From: Roridomyces roridus
Lineage: Eukaryota > Basidiomycota > Agaricomycetes > Agaricales > Mycenaceae
Assembly (NCBI GenBank): GCA_029378245.1
Contig: JARKIF010000360.1
Span: 1-25,014, forward strand
Reading direction: 5' to 3'
Length of the DNA stretch: 25,014 nt
Shown here: one piece after another, positions 1 through 8,613 of the stretch
Layout of the letters: each line of letters opens with the position of its first letter
Numbering within the stretch: position 1 is the first letter of the stretch
Translations under genes and position numbers: made by a program
The notes under the pieces: model-generated
What the model saw: the letters and a program-made list of their open reading frames with translations, nothing else
What the model was told of the DNA's origin: nothing
Database searches by the model: none

Positions 1-346
1 ACTCATGTCGGCGTTCAGCATGATTTTCCATGTATCGCTCTTTTACCAGGCTGTGCTCGGAAAGTCCGCCTCGGAGGTTGGCTTCTGGCTCATTCCGAGC
101 GTGTGCAGTGGTGTCGTTGGGAGTCTGTTTGGCGGACTCGTTATACAGGCTTCGGGGAGATATTATTGGATTACGGTTGCCGCGTATGTGACGATGGTGA
201 TGGGTATGCTCTTGACTGTCTTTGAAGCTGGGGTCGTGGAGAAATCTGCTGTGGGTGTTGCTATGGGTAGGTCGACGTCGCACTGTGGGAAATGCACTAA
301 TTTCCTTCACAGGTACCGTCGTTTCTGCCGTAGGCAACGGTGCGTG

Positions 347-370
347 CCACGTCCACGTCCACGTCCACGT
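347..370 (+). repeat. (CCACGT)4 microsatellite
   Basis: Four perfect CCACGT hexamers lie inside the second visible intron (340-400) of the disrupted transporter gene. Being intronic they should not affect the protein. The intron is bounded by gtgcgt and ttgcag. Confidence 0.7.
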
Positions 371-406
371 CAATCCCAGCTGAGCCCTAATGACTTGCAG
401 GAATTG

Positions 407-586
407 TGTTGTAGTAATCATTATTCCCCGACCTTCTACCCGATTCTATTTACTCAGCTATTACTAAGTCTCTCTTCACTATAGTAGAATATTCTAGATA
501 TTATCCGTAGTATATAAGCCTGTAGCTGAACCACGGAATGCATTATTCTTCTCTTGTTCACACTCATCGAACATCATCCAACAATA
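407..586 (+). repeat. 5' LTR of copia element (180 bp)
   Basis: It begins TGTTGTAGTAATC and ends CAACAATA, directly followed by the primer binding site. The ends form an imperfect short inverted repeat, TGTTG/CAACA, with ATA as the last three bases. The right boundary is set by two facts: the LTR copies match through ATA, and only this boundary gives the matching AATTG target duplication. A TATA box lies at 511-517. Confidence 0.95.
511..517 (+). promoter_or_regulatory. TATA box in the 5' LTR
   Basis: TATATAA lies about 70 bp before the LTR end and 222 bp before the Gag-Pol start. It is the obvious Pol II core promoter of the element. The 3' LTR carries the same box at 5017-5023, which could drive transcription into the remaining transporter exons. 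Confidence 0.6.
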
Positions 587-604
587 GGTTATGGGCCCCG
601 GCCG
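587..604 (+). other. Primer binding site, half-tRNA initiator-Met type
   Basis: GGTTATGGGCCCCGG starts at the first base after the LTR. It is complementary to the anticodon arm of a eukaryotic initiator tRNA-Met (…GGGCCCATAACC…, CAT anticodon included), not to a tRNA 3' end. This is the arrangement known from Drosophila copia, where a 5' half of tRNA-iMet cleaved in the anticodon loop primes minus-strand synthesis. The GG at the tail differs from the Drosophila site, as expected if the host tRNA stem differs. Confidence 0.8.
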
Positions 605-738
605 TAACTGAACTTCTCCCGAATAATCACACGTCTATCACCAGCTTGACAGCTCAAACCGTCACACACTTTGATCACCGTTTTTCGACGCACACTCGAC
701 GCCTCTCGATCTACACCTAGCATCACCACATTATCATC

Positions 739-3700
739 ATGTCCGAATCATCGACATCCGCCTACCGCATCCAGCATCTCCTTGGGGAGGAGAATTACGC
801 TACATGGGCTGTGAAAATAACCGACATTCTCACCGATCAGAATCTGATCGAATATGTCACCGGTACTATTCCACGCCCCGTCCACACCCTTAACGCCAGT
901 GGAGAAATCGTTGATCCACAGGGCGCGAAGGCGAAGGAAATTCTTGATTGGGATCGTAAGGACCGACAGGCCCTCTCCCAGATCCGTCTTCGTGTTTCCG
1001 ACGATCCGTTGGTGTACATTACTGACGCCACATCGTCATCCACAGCCTGGACCACCCTTGCCGACACCTATCAGCCGAAAGGTGTGATCGCCATCGTCCT
1101 TCTCCGTCGGCAACTCTCACGCCTCCACTGCGAGGAAGGTGGGAACGTTGAAGAGCACATTCGAGCTCTCAAAAATCTACGCACCAAGTTGGCCGCACAG
1201 GGCGCCAAACTATCGGAGGAGGAATACTCCATCACCCTTCTCACGTCACTGCCGGATTCCTGGGACACTTTTACCTCAGGCATCGACACGGCATCGTTGA
1301 CGGACTCCACCAAACTTGTGGCTCGTATTCTCGAGCAGGACCGCCGGCGACGAGCCAAACCCTCATCCGACGAGGTAGCGCTCCCGGCACACGGCAAGAA
1401 ATTCGGCAAGCCCGCCAAATTCAACGCCAAAGTCACATGCTATGGCTGCGGCAGAATTGGGCACATGGTTTCGGATTGCCGCGACGTGAAAGCTGGGAGA
1501 ACATTCACACAGTCCCAGAAGGAGCAGAACACGCGCCAATCGAAGGAGCGTTATGCCAATAAGAATCATGCACACGTCGCGGAACCAATCCCCAGCCCCG
1601 AATCACCTGATTTTGCTTTTATGGCACGGGACTCCACTGCACCCGCTCTGTCCCCTGACGCCTGGCTCGCCGATTCTGGCGCCACGTCTCACATCATCAA
1701 GAAGCGGGAATTATTCACCACTTACGCGCACAGTGACCGAACCATCACTGGTTTCGGCAGTGTGAAATGCGACGGCACCGGCTCCGCTGTCATTGCCTCT
1801 CATGTCAAGAGTTCGGCATACAACATCACACTCAATAATTCCCTTCATGTCCCCAGCTCGCCATACAACCTCTTGTCCATCAGCCGCATTGCCGATGCTG
1901 GCTTTCTGATCCAATTTGACGGTGATTACATGCACATATTCACCAAGGGATCCAGTCGACGCGAAATCATGTGTGGCAGAAAGATCGGTAACCTCTACTT
2001 ACTCCAGATCACTCAACCTGCCAACCGCATCACGGCCGCCGCCGCCGCCATGCCCGCTGTTCCATCAGTCCCATCACCCGTTCCGACTGCACCCGCCGTT
2101 TCCACTGTACCAACCTTTGCCGCCGTTGCTCCCGCACACTCATGGGACAAATGGCATCGTATTTTTGGCCATATCTCGCCGGCATCCATCCGGATGTTGA
2201 AGAACAACAACATGGTCAATGGGATGAGGGTTGATCCCACCAGCACACCCTCAGCACAGTGCGTGGCATGCATCAAAGCCAAGTCACACGTCACTCCGTT
2301 TCCAGCCGAGGCTGAACGGACATATTCTGACATCGGTGACAACACTTTCACAGATGTTTGGGGACCATCGCGCGTCACCGGCATCTCGGGCGAGCGCTAT
2401 TACATCAGCTTCACGGACGCAAAGACACGCCGCACTATCCTCTACTTCATGAAGAAGCGCACGGAGGTCATAGACAAAATGCAGCACTACAATGCGTACA
2501 TTTCCACGCAAACCGGCAAACGTGTCAAAGCTTTTCATTGTGACAACGCCAAGGAATACATTTCTAAGGCAGTTCGCGACTATCTCGGCTCCCGCGGCAT
2601 CCGTCTTGAGCTCACGGCACCTTACTCACCTCAGCAGAACGGTGTTGCCGAGCGGCTCAATCGCACGCTTATTGAGCATGCTCGTGCCATGCTCGCCGCA
2701 CACAGCTTACCCCTTTCCCTCTGGCCCGAAGCCGTTGCCTACGCCACGTACCTGAAAAATAGGTCACCCTCGCGCGCTCTCGGTGATAAGATTACACCGG
2801 ACGAGGCCTATACAGGAAAGAAGCCTGACGTCAGTGCTCTAGAGGAATTCGGCAATCCCTGCGAAGTCTTGCAGCAGGATGGCAAGAACGGTAAAGTCTT
2901 TGTTAAGACTAAATCTTGCAAATTTGTTGGACTTTCCGACGAATCCGGTGCTTGGCGTTACTACAACCCACATACGCACAAGGTACTTACCTCACGGAAC
3001 ATCACTTTCATCCGGGAACCTGTCACATCTGACACAGCTCCGCCTCCGCTCAAGGGGGAGAGTTTATTGGATTCCACGTCAAAATCCACTCCGGTTGAGC
3101 CTGAGGCTACGCAAACGACGCCAACAGCCGCCCCCATCACTCCACCGTCTCCCGTTGCTCCCACTCCGAGCACTCTGACACCTGCCCCATCCATTCCCAC
3201 ATCACCGGCCACTGCACCCCGCCCGAAGGCACCACACGACATCAGCAGTGCCATCTCGGAGGACAACATCATTCTCGGCCCACGCACTCGGAAGTACGCT
3301 AAGCCCGACAGTGCACTACTCGGCTTTGCACTGCCTGCCGTAAATTCCGATCCCATCTCCAATGATCCACTCACAGTTGATGAGGCTAAGTCACGGCCCG
3401 ACTGGCTTGAGTGGAAGAAAGCGATGGATGAGGAAATGGATCAGCTCCGTAACCTCAATACATTTTCCCCAGCACCTTTACCCCGTGATCGCACCGCCAT
3501 TCCCTGTAAATGGGTTTTCCGTGTGAAGCGCGACGAGAACGGCTCTATCACACGCTACAAGGCCCGTCTCGTTGCTAAAGGATTTTCTCAGATCCCCGGC
3601 ATCGACTTTGATGAAACTTTTGCACCCGTCGTTCGCATGGAAACCATCCGTCTACTTCTCGCTCTCGCCGCCCGTTACAACCTTGACATACATGTGGTTG

Positions 3701-4905
3701 ACGTTATCGGTGCTTACCTCAATGGCAAGCTCGACGAGGAGATTTACATGCAACAACCCGAGTTATATCAGGACGGCACAACTCTTGCACTACGACTCAA
3801 CAAGGCTATTTATGGTCTTAAGCAGTCCGGCCGTGTCTGGAACATCGAGCTCAATTCATCATTCCTCTCCCGCGGATACTCACGCCTTCTATCCGACCAG
3901 TGCGTTTACATCAAACGTAGCGGCACCGACATCACGATCATAGCCGTTCATGTTGATGACATGACCATCCTTGCATCATCGCCCGCGCTCATCGTTGCCG
4001 CGGAATCCGAACTTGAGCAGATGTTCAATATCAAGAAACTCGGTGATATTCGCCAACTTTTGGGAATGGAGATCACTCGAGACACTGATGGTTCTATCTT
4101 TCTGAGCCAGTCACAGTACATCACCAAGATTCTCGAGCGGTTCCAGATGCAGAACTCCAACCCCTCTGCCACACCAATGGATCCCCACGTGAAACTCACC
4201 AAGACACCCGACTCGGAGTCTCACCCTGAGATCAAACGTGTCTATCAGCACATGGTTGGATCACTCATGTACGCCGCCATTTCCACGCGGCCCGACATCT
4301 CCTTTGCCGTTCAGACTCTCTCCCAGTTCAGTCTGAATCCCGGCCCCGCTCACCTCACCGCCGTCAAACGAGTTTTCCGCTATCTTCGCGGCACCGTCAA
4401 TCTCGGTATCAAATACACGTCGGATCAGCACTCCACCATTGAGTTATTCTCCGACGCCGACTGGGCTAATTCACCTGACGACCGCCGATCTGTCACCGGC
4501 TACCTCTCAACCCTTGCAGGGGGAGTCGTGACTTGGAACTCAAAGAAGCAACCAACCACGGCGCTATCGAGCATGGAGGCAGAGTACATGGCTCTTGCAT
4601 CAGCCACCCGCGAAGCTCTCTGGCTTCGTAGCATGCTCTCTGAGCTCGGCTACACACCCCATCTTCCCACTCACATCTCCGTTGACAATCACGGCACTAT
4701 CTCCTTCGCGCAGAACTCTGGTTTCCACGCCCGCTCCAAACATATCGACGTTCGGCACCACTTCATTCGGGAGAACCTCACTTCTAACGAAGTATCAGTT
4801 TCCTACTGCCCTACCTCGGAGAACACCGCGGACTTGTTTACCAAAGCACTCGACAAGTCCAAGCACGAGTATTTCGTCTCTCGACTTGGAATGACTCGCG
4901 CTTGA
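739..4905 (+). CDS. Copia Gag-Pol polyprotein
   Basis: A single 1388-codon frame makes capsid, protease, integrase, reverse transcriptase and RNase H. An N-terminal Gag region (about 1-230) precedes a CCHC zinc knuckle at 234-247 (C-x2-C-x4-H-x4-C). The aspartic protease motif DSGA is at 312-315. A pre-integrase HHCC zinc region lies near 470-515. The integrase core has D539, D602 and E638, with exactly 35 residues between the last two. A Ser/Thr/Pro-rich linker spans roughly 770-840. The RT begins around 870 with D988 in its first catalytic motif and VHVDD with D1073/D1074. RNase H has D1239, E1280 or E1282, and D1316. All catalytic residues are present and there is no frameshift, so it appears functional. 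One frame for gag and pol is normal for copia. The ATG at 739 follows a 152-nt leader. Confidence 0.96.
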   Translation: MSESSTSAYRIQHLLGEENYATWAVKITDILTDQNLIEYVTGTIPRPVHTLNASGEIVDPQGAKAKEILDWDRKDRQALSQIRLRVSDDPLVYITDATSSSTAWTTLADTYQPKGVIAIVLLRRQLSRLHCEEGGNVEEHIRALKNLRTKLAAQGAKLSEEEYSITLLTSLPDSWDTFTSGIDTASLTDSTKLVARILEQDRRRRAKPSSDEVALPAHGKKFGKPAKFNAKVTCYGCGRIGHMVSDCRDVKAGRTFTQSQKEQNTRQSKERYANKNHAHVAEPIPSPESPDFAFMARDSTAPALSPDAWLADSGATSHIIKKRELFTTYAHSDRTITGFGSVKCDGTGSAVIASHVKSSAYNITLNNSLHVPSSPYNLLSISRIADAGFLIQFDGDYMHIFTKGSSRREIMCGRKIGNLYLLQITQPANRITAAAAAMPAVPSVPSPVPTAPAVSTVPTFAAVAPAHSWDKWHRIFGHISPASIRMLKNNNMVNGMRVDPTSTPSAQCVACIKAKSHVTPFPAEAERTYSDIGDNTFTDVWGPSRVTGISGERYYISFTDAKTRRTILYFMKKRTEVIDKMQHYNAYISTQTGKRVKAFHCDNAKEYISKAVRDYLGSRGIRLELTAPYSPQQNGVAERLNRTLIEHARAMLAAHSLPLSLWPEAVAYATYLKNRSPSRALGDKITPDEAYTGKKPDVSALEEFGNPCEVLQQDGKNGKVFVKTKSCKFVGLSDESGAWRYYNPHTHKVLTSRNITFIREPVTSDTAPPPLKGESLLDSTSKSTPVEPEATQTTPTAAPITPPSPVAPTPSTLTPAPSIPTSPATAPRPKAPHDISSAISEDNIILGPRTRKYAKPDSALLGFALPAVNSDPISNDPLTVDEAKSRPDWLEWKKAMDEEMDQLRNLNTFSPAPLPRDRTAIPCKWVFRVKRDENGSITRYKARLVAKGFSQIPGIDFDETFAPVVRMETIRLLLALAARYNLDIHVVDVIGAYLNGKLDEEIYMQQPELYQDGTTLALRLNKAIYGLKQSGRVWNIELNSSFLSRGYSRLLSDQCVYIKRSGTDITIIAVHVDDMTILASSPALIVAAESELEQMFNIKKLGDIRQLLGMEITRDTDGSIFLSQSQYITKILERFQMQNSNPSATPMDPHVKLTKTPDSESHPEIKRVYQHMVGSLMYAAISTRPDISFAVQTLSQFSLNPGPAHLTAVKRVFRYLRGTVNLGIKYTSDQHSTIELFSDADWANSPDDRRSVTGYLSTLAGGVVTWNSKKQPTTALSSMEAEYMALASATREALWLRSMLSELGYTPHLPTHISVDNHGTISFAQNSGFHARSKHIDVRHHFIRENLTSNEVSVSYCPTSENTADLFTKALDKSKHEYFVSRLGMTRA

Positions 4906-4912
4906 GGGGGAG
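4903..4912 (+). other. Polypurine tract of copia element
   Basis: GAGGGGGAG lies immediately before the 3' LTR and overlaps the Gag-Pol stop codon TGA (4903-4905). Its position and purine run fit the RNase H-resistant primer for plus-strand synthesis. Confidence 0.8.
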
Positions 4913-5092
4913 TGTTGTAGTAATCATTATTCCCCGACCTTCTACCCGATTCTATTTACTCAGCTATTACTAAGTCTCTCTTCACTATAGTAGAATATTC
5001 TAGATATTATCCGTAGTATATAAGCCTGTAGCTGAACCACGGAATGCATTATTCTTCTCTTGTTCACACTCATCGAACATCATCCAACAATA
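4913..5092 (+). repeat. 3' LTR of copia element (180 bp)
   Basis: This copy is identical base for base to the 5' LTR at 407-586, including the TATA box at 5017-5023. It is followed by AATTG (5093-5097), the right copy of the target duplication, and then by the resumed transporter exon. Confidence 0.95.
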
Positions 5093-5763
5093 AATTGGAA
5101 TCACGACGAGTCTCATCGCACTCATCTCGAATGCCGGGCCCGCAGACCAAGCGATGGCCACCGCCGGTTCGTCTAGATCTGCTCTTCGTTGCCATCCAGT
5201 ACCTGAAATGTATCAGGATCTTACCTCTTCCGCTCGCTCGGTTCCGTCGTCGGACTCTCTATCGGTAGCACCCTCCTCCAAACCTCTCTCCGATCCTCCC
5301 TCCGCGAGAAGTTGACGCACGTTGATCTGGACATTGACGAGGTGCGCGCATCTTCACCCGATATGCAATCTCTCCCCAGGTTGCTCACCAACTCACATCC
5401 AGATTGTCCGTCGCGTTCGCGAATCGCTTACATACATCGACCAGCTAGACCCCGAGGTCGCCGCCGTCGTGCGTGCGGCGGATGAGAGCGCGGTGTTGGT
5501 GACGATGTGGTTCTCAGCTGCGATGGCGGGGTGTGCCCTCGTTTCGGCTGTGTTTATACGCGAGACACGGATTGGGGGAAGGAAATGAGAGTGCGATATC
5601 TCGATGTACTGATGTATGTATGAGCGTATTATTCCCGACCGGATGAATGCATATTGAGACCATGAAACCGAATATCGCCGCACACCACTACGGCAACGGG
5701 AGAAGCAGACTTGCGTCCTCGGTAAGAGCATACTCTTGAACTGAAAGGCACGTTACTCCGGAT

Positions 5764-6653
5764 TCAGGGACTGTTAAAAAGGGACTTACACCCAGATCTC
5801 CGCCTCTCCACAAAATCTTCCGCCCTCGTCCAATGATCCACCCCAGAAACAGCGCCCGCATGCCAGTCCCTCATAGACTTGGTACGAACCATCCAAACGA
5901 AGCGTGGTTCCTCTACAAGCTCCCGTGGAACTGAGGGCGGAGGCGGCGCGATCGTACTGATGAGCACGAAGACCCGCAGGGAAGTGCATATACGCAGTAG
6001 GTCGACGAAGATTGAGATCAGCTCTTCGTCGTGGAAGGCCAGGTGCGTGAGATGCGGAAGGCATTTCAGGCCGGACCAGGTCCTCGGCTCGACTCGGCGG
6101 TGGCAGTGGCGGTCGAATATTTCAAGATGCGTGAGGCGGGAAAAGAGGACGTTTGTAAAGTCGATGGGGTGGGGGAAGAACAAGACGGTGAGCATACTGT
6201 GGAGGCGTTTGAGCGGCAGGGCGCTGATGAGTGGAAGTTTTTGTGAGAGCACCCAGAGGTTTTCGACTGAGGAGCAGGTGGAGAGGAGAAACTCGACTGT
6301 TTGGGAGCCAGGCAGGTCGACGCACAGGTGACGGACGGAATCGCGCAAGATTGAAGGTGGCAACGAACGAAGCCGGGACAATTCCGAGTCGTCATTGTGA
6401 GGGTACGCCCTTACACCGTGCGGTGCGTTGGGATCCTCGGCAAGGAGAAGGACACGGTATCTCAGATGTTGCACCCTGAAAGTCAAGAATGAAGCAGCGC
6501 AGAGCGGGGAGTCGGGTTTACATACCATCGTCGGACCCGCCAAGCAACCAGCACGAGGCTGGGTACAGAGAGTGGCTCAGAATGTGCGGCCAACTGAAAG
6601 ATCATTCGCTCCAACTCTGGTGGCAGACGCGGCTCCCCGGATGTTGCGTTAAT
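5764..6653 (-). CDS. F-box-like/LRR-like family protein, copy 1
   Basis: This is a member of a large basidiomycete family that I know only as F-box-like hypothetical proteins; the specific role is unknown. Exon 1 ends at 6526 and encodes RLPPELERMIFQLAAHSEPL...VAWRVRRW, an F-box-like helix region. A 50-nt intron (6476-6525) follows, then exon 2 (6475-5764). Exon 2 has leucine-rich segments (SLPPSILRDSVRHLCVDL, FFPHPIDFTNVLFSRLTHLE, LKCLPHLTHLAF) and ends with the family signature FVWMVR...DWHAGAVSGVDHWTRAEDF.ERRRSG. Exon lengths sum to a multiple of three. No ATG precedes exon 1 in frame (TAG at 6654-6656), so the 5' end is missing or lies in an unseen upstream exon. The C-terminal residues after RRRSG may instead be intron (gtgtaag). 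Two plus-strand paralogs follow. Confidence 0.6.
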
Positions 6654-6803
6654 CTAAGGAGGTCTTCAGTACGATGAGGGTTCTGGATGAGACAGACTTG
6701 CCAAAGACATGAAGGTCGGGAGCAAGAGAGATGACTCGGATCAGAATCACATGATCAGGCTATCACACGCTCTTGCTTCCGACTGTCATCATCCCCAGGC
6801 CTC

Positions 6804-7339
6804 ATGCCCGACGTCCCGCTCCCTCCTGCGACACGTACTCAACAGAAGAGGGTCGAACCGTGTCTTCCGCCTGAACTCGAGCACACAATATTCGTGCTGG
6901 CTGCCTACGCCGACCCATTGTCGGTGCCCATTCTGATACTGGTCGCCTGGCGTGTCAAACGCTGGTGAGTCCCCGAAACCTTGGTCATGAGTCTCCTCAC
7001 TCCTCGGATATTAGGGTCGAGCGACTTCGATATCGTGTCATGCTCTTCTCCGGTGGTCTCGCAGGGCTAGGCGGAGAACGCATGCCGCCGAGGGTCTCGG
7101 AGGAGCTTGCCAGGGACCCGCGCTTTGTGTGGATGATGTGTGCGCAGTTCATTCAAGATTGGCATATGGGTGCCCTCAGTGGTGTGGATTATTGGACCCG
7201 GGCGGAGGACTTTGTGACGAGGCGAAGAGCTGGTCGTGAGTCCTTTTTTGTGCTGATCGTGCTCTTGGTGCTCAGCTCTGTTGTAGTTCTCGAATATGCT
7301 CTCGAAAACGATGAGAGTCTGCGGTTAGATCTCCCTTGA
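6804..7339 (+). pseudogene. F-box-like family protein, copy 2, internally deleted
   Basis: Exon 1 (6804-6964) encodes an N terminus with CLPPELEHTIFVLAAYADPL and VAWRVKRW. A 50-nt intron (6965-7014) is followed by exon 2 (7015-7339). Exon 2 opens like its paralogs (VERLRYRVMLFSGG) but then jumps to the C-terminal signature FVWMMCAQFIQDWHMGALSG. About 150 residues of the leucine-rich middle found in copies 1 and 3 are absent. The frame is open across the deletion, so a short protein could be made, but the leucine-rich part that would bind a partner is gone. The tail after residue RRRAG reads into a likely former intron (gtgagtcc at 7236). Confidence 0.55.
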
Positions 7340-7352
7340 CTCGATCTTCATA

Positions 7353-7590
7353 AGGTAGGGGCCAGGCGCATCGACCTACATCACGTGCAAGCATGTCTGT
7401 ACTTATATCGCTATTAACACTCTCCACATCCCGAAATTCACAAATCCGGCTCCGTCAGGCCCTGAGTATAGTCCATACCTTGAGGTCTACGGAGCCCGAT
7501 TTGCGATTTTTCTCTCGCTCGAAGCCCCCATAGTGTTTTTGTCAGACGGTCTAAACACGTGATGTAGATTGATGCGCCTGGCCCCTACCT
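7353..7590. mobile_element. MITE-like element 1 (35-bp TIRs, TA target duplication)
   Basis: The left repeat 7353-7387 begins AGGTAGGGGCCAGGCGCATC. The right repeat 7556-7590 is its reverse complement with 33 of 35 positions matching. TA flanks both ends (7351-7352 and 7591-7592). The 238-bp element has no coding frame, so it is a non-autonomous miniature element. A TA duplication fits Tc1/mariner-type transposases. Both repeats end internally in CACGTG. Confidence 0.8.
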
Positions 7591-7713
7591 TAACACGCAA
7601 TTCGTCGTTATCTATTTTCTCGGCGGTGTTGCGGCGGTGATGCCGTCGTGTGAATCATCAGAGTTTGTTCCTGTTGATCTCGTAAGCCAGTCTTTTATCG
7701 ACTACCACCACCC

Positions 7714-8613
7714 ATGTCAGCCGCAGGCTCCGTGGCCATGCTTCCCCCGGAGCTCGAGCGACAAGTATTCGAGCTCGCTGCATACACCCAGCCGCATTGC
7801 ATACCCCGATTGATGCGAGTAGCCTGGCGCGTCAAAGAATGGTGATTCGATCCACCACACGTATCATCTCGCGCTCAAAGTTTCCAGGGTAGAGCCGCTC
7901 CTATACAGAGTTATCCTTCTCTCCGGACATCCACGGGGCTTACGCCGCAGCCGTACATACCCGCATGAGGATGATGAAGGTTTCACTCGGACCCTTTCGA
8001 TTTCACCCGAAATCCTCCGAACCTGTGTTCGGCATCTCTGCGTGAACGACTCGCCACGACTTGTGGACCAGCTCCTCGCATCATGCACCTCGGTCACTGA
8101 CTACTGGGGGTTTTCCCCCTGCGCGGCTAATCTGGGTTCTCTGCCACAGCTAACTCGGCTCTCGACACAACTTGCCTTGGTATTCCTCCCGCACCCAATC
8201 GACTTTACGCATTCCTTGTTTTCGCGGATTACCCATCTGCAGGTATTCGACCCTCTCATCCCACGCGATCTCGCTATATGGTGTGGCCTGGGAAGCCTCC
8301 CTCAGCTAACGCATCTGGCGTTTTCGCACGGTGGGTATGTCAATGTATTCCCCGAGCTCCTTCGTACTGTGGAGCCCTCTGTGTGCTCGTGCTCGTGCTC
8401 TTGTCAGGCACCCCGCTCGTGCCACAGGTCCCAGAGGCGCTCGCGCGCCAGCCGAGATTCGTGTGTATGTGGTGTGTGGAGTATGTCAGGGATTGGCATA
8501 CAAGTGCACTCGGTGGTGGGGATTTCTGGGAGAGGGCGGAAGAGTTGGTGAGGAAACGACGGTCTGGAGAAGTTGATCGTAGGTTCCTCTCCTCATTTTG
8601 TGTGTGTCGCTGA
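7714..8613 (+). pseudogene. F-box-like/LRR-like family protein, copy 3, frameshifted
   Basis: Exon 1 (7714-7841) encodes a short N terminus with MLPPELERQVFELAAYTQPH and VAWRVKEW. A 46-nt intron (7842-7887) precedes exon 2. Exon 2 aligns through its length with copy 1: VEPLLYRVILLSG, ILRTCVRHLCV, FLPHPIDFTHSLFSRITHLQ, LGSLPQLTHLAF. At 8366-8370 the reading frame must change. The upstream frame ends ...ELLRT and the conserved continuation ALCVLVLVLLSG...FVCMWCVEYVRDWHTSALGG lies one base out, which fits a single-base deletion. No intron resolves it: the only GT-AG pair nearby leaves the wrong phase. The end at 8613 may be artificial, since a donor-like gtaggt occurs at 8579 after RRSGEVD. Confidence 0.6.

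Larger units (their letters stand above)
407..5092 (+). mobile_element. Ty1/copia LTR retrotransposon, full length and apparently intact
   Basis: A 4686-bp element lies between two LTRs that match at every one of 180 positions. It is flanked by the 5-bp target duplication AATTG (402-406 and 5093-5097). The order LTR, tRNA-Met-type primer site, single gag-pol frame (protease, integrase, RT, RNase H), polypurine tract, LTR is diagnostic of Pseudoviridae/copia. Integrase precedes reverse transcriptase, which excludes Ty3/gypsy. Identical LTRs and a frame without stops imply a very recent insertion and possible competence for movement. It sits in the same orientation as the transporter gene it interrupts. 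Confidence 0.96.
2..5588 (+). pseudogene. MFS transporter (DHA/vacuolar amino-acid type), 3' part, split by a copia element
   Basis: This is the C-terminal part of a major facilitator superfamily membrane transporter; its 5' end lies outside the window. Exons are 2-266, 313-339, 401-406 plus 5098-5166, 5217-5341 and 5403-5588 (stop TGA). With the element and one copy of the target duplication removed, the exons total 678 nt, exactly 226 codons. Introns are 46-61 nt. Visible hydrophobic helices include one in exon 1 with the glycine-rich run GSLFGGLVIQASGR, one in the central exons (SLIALISNAGPADQAMATAG), then SYLFRSLGSVVG, and a last helix near VTMWFSAAMAGCALVSAVFI. The PADQA...SYLFRSLGSVVG pattern fits the 14-helix drug/H+ antiporter and vacuolar basic amino acid permease branch; the substrate is unknown. 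The retrotransposon entered one base past a 3' splice site (exon starts at 401). The gene is therefore almost certainly knocked out. Confidence 0.8.

Noticed and set aside
5879..6331. 150-codon plus-strand frame over the F-box-like copy 1
   Set aside because: It is the antisense of a minus-strand gene whose frame shows conserved family motifs.
8369..8407. 39-nt intron to repair F-box-like copy 3
   Set aside because: It would remove the conserved LCVLVLVLLS segment and leaves the downstream exon in the wrong frame.
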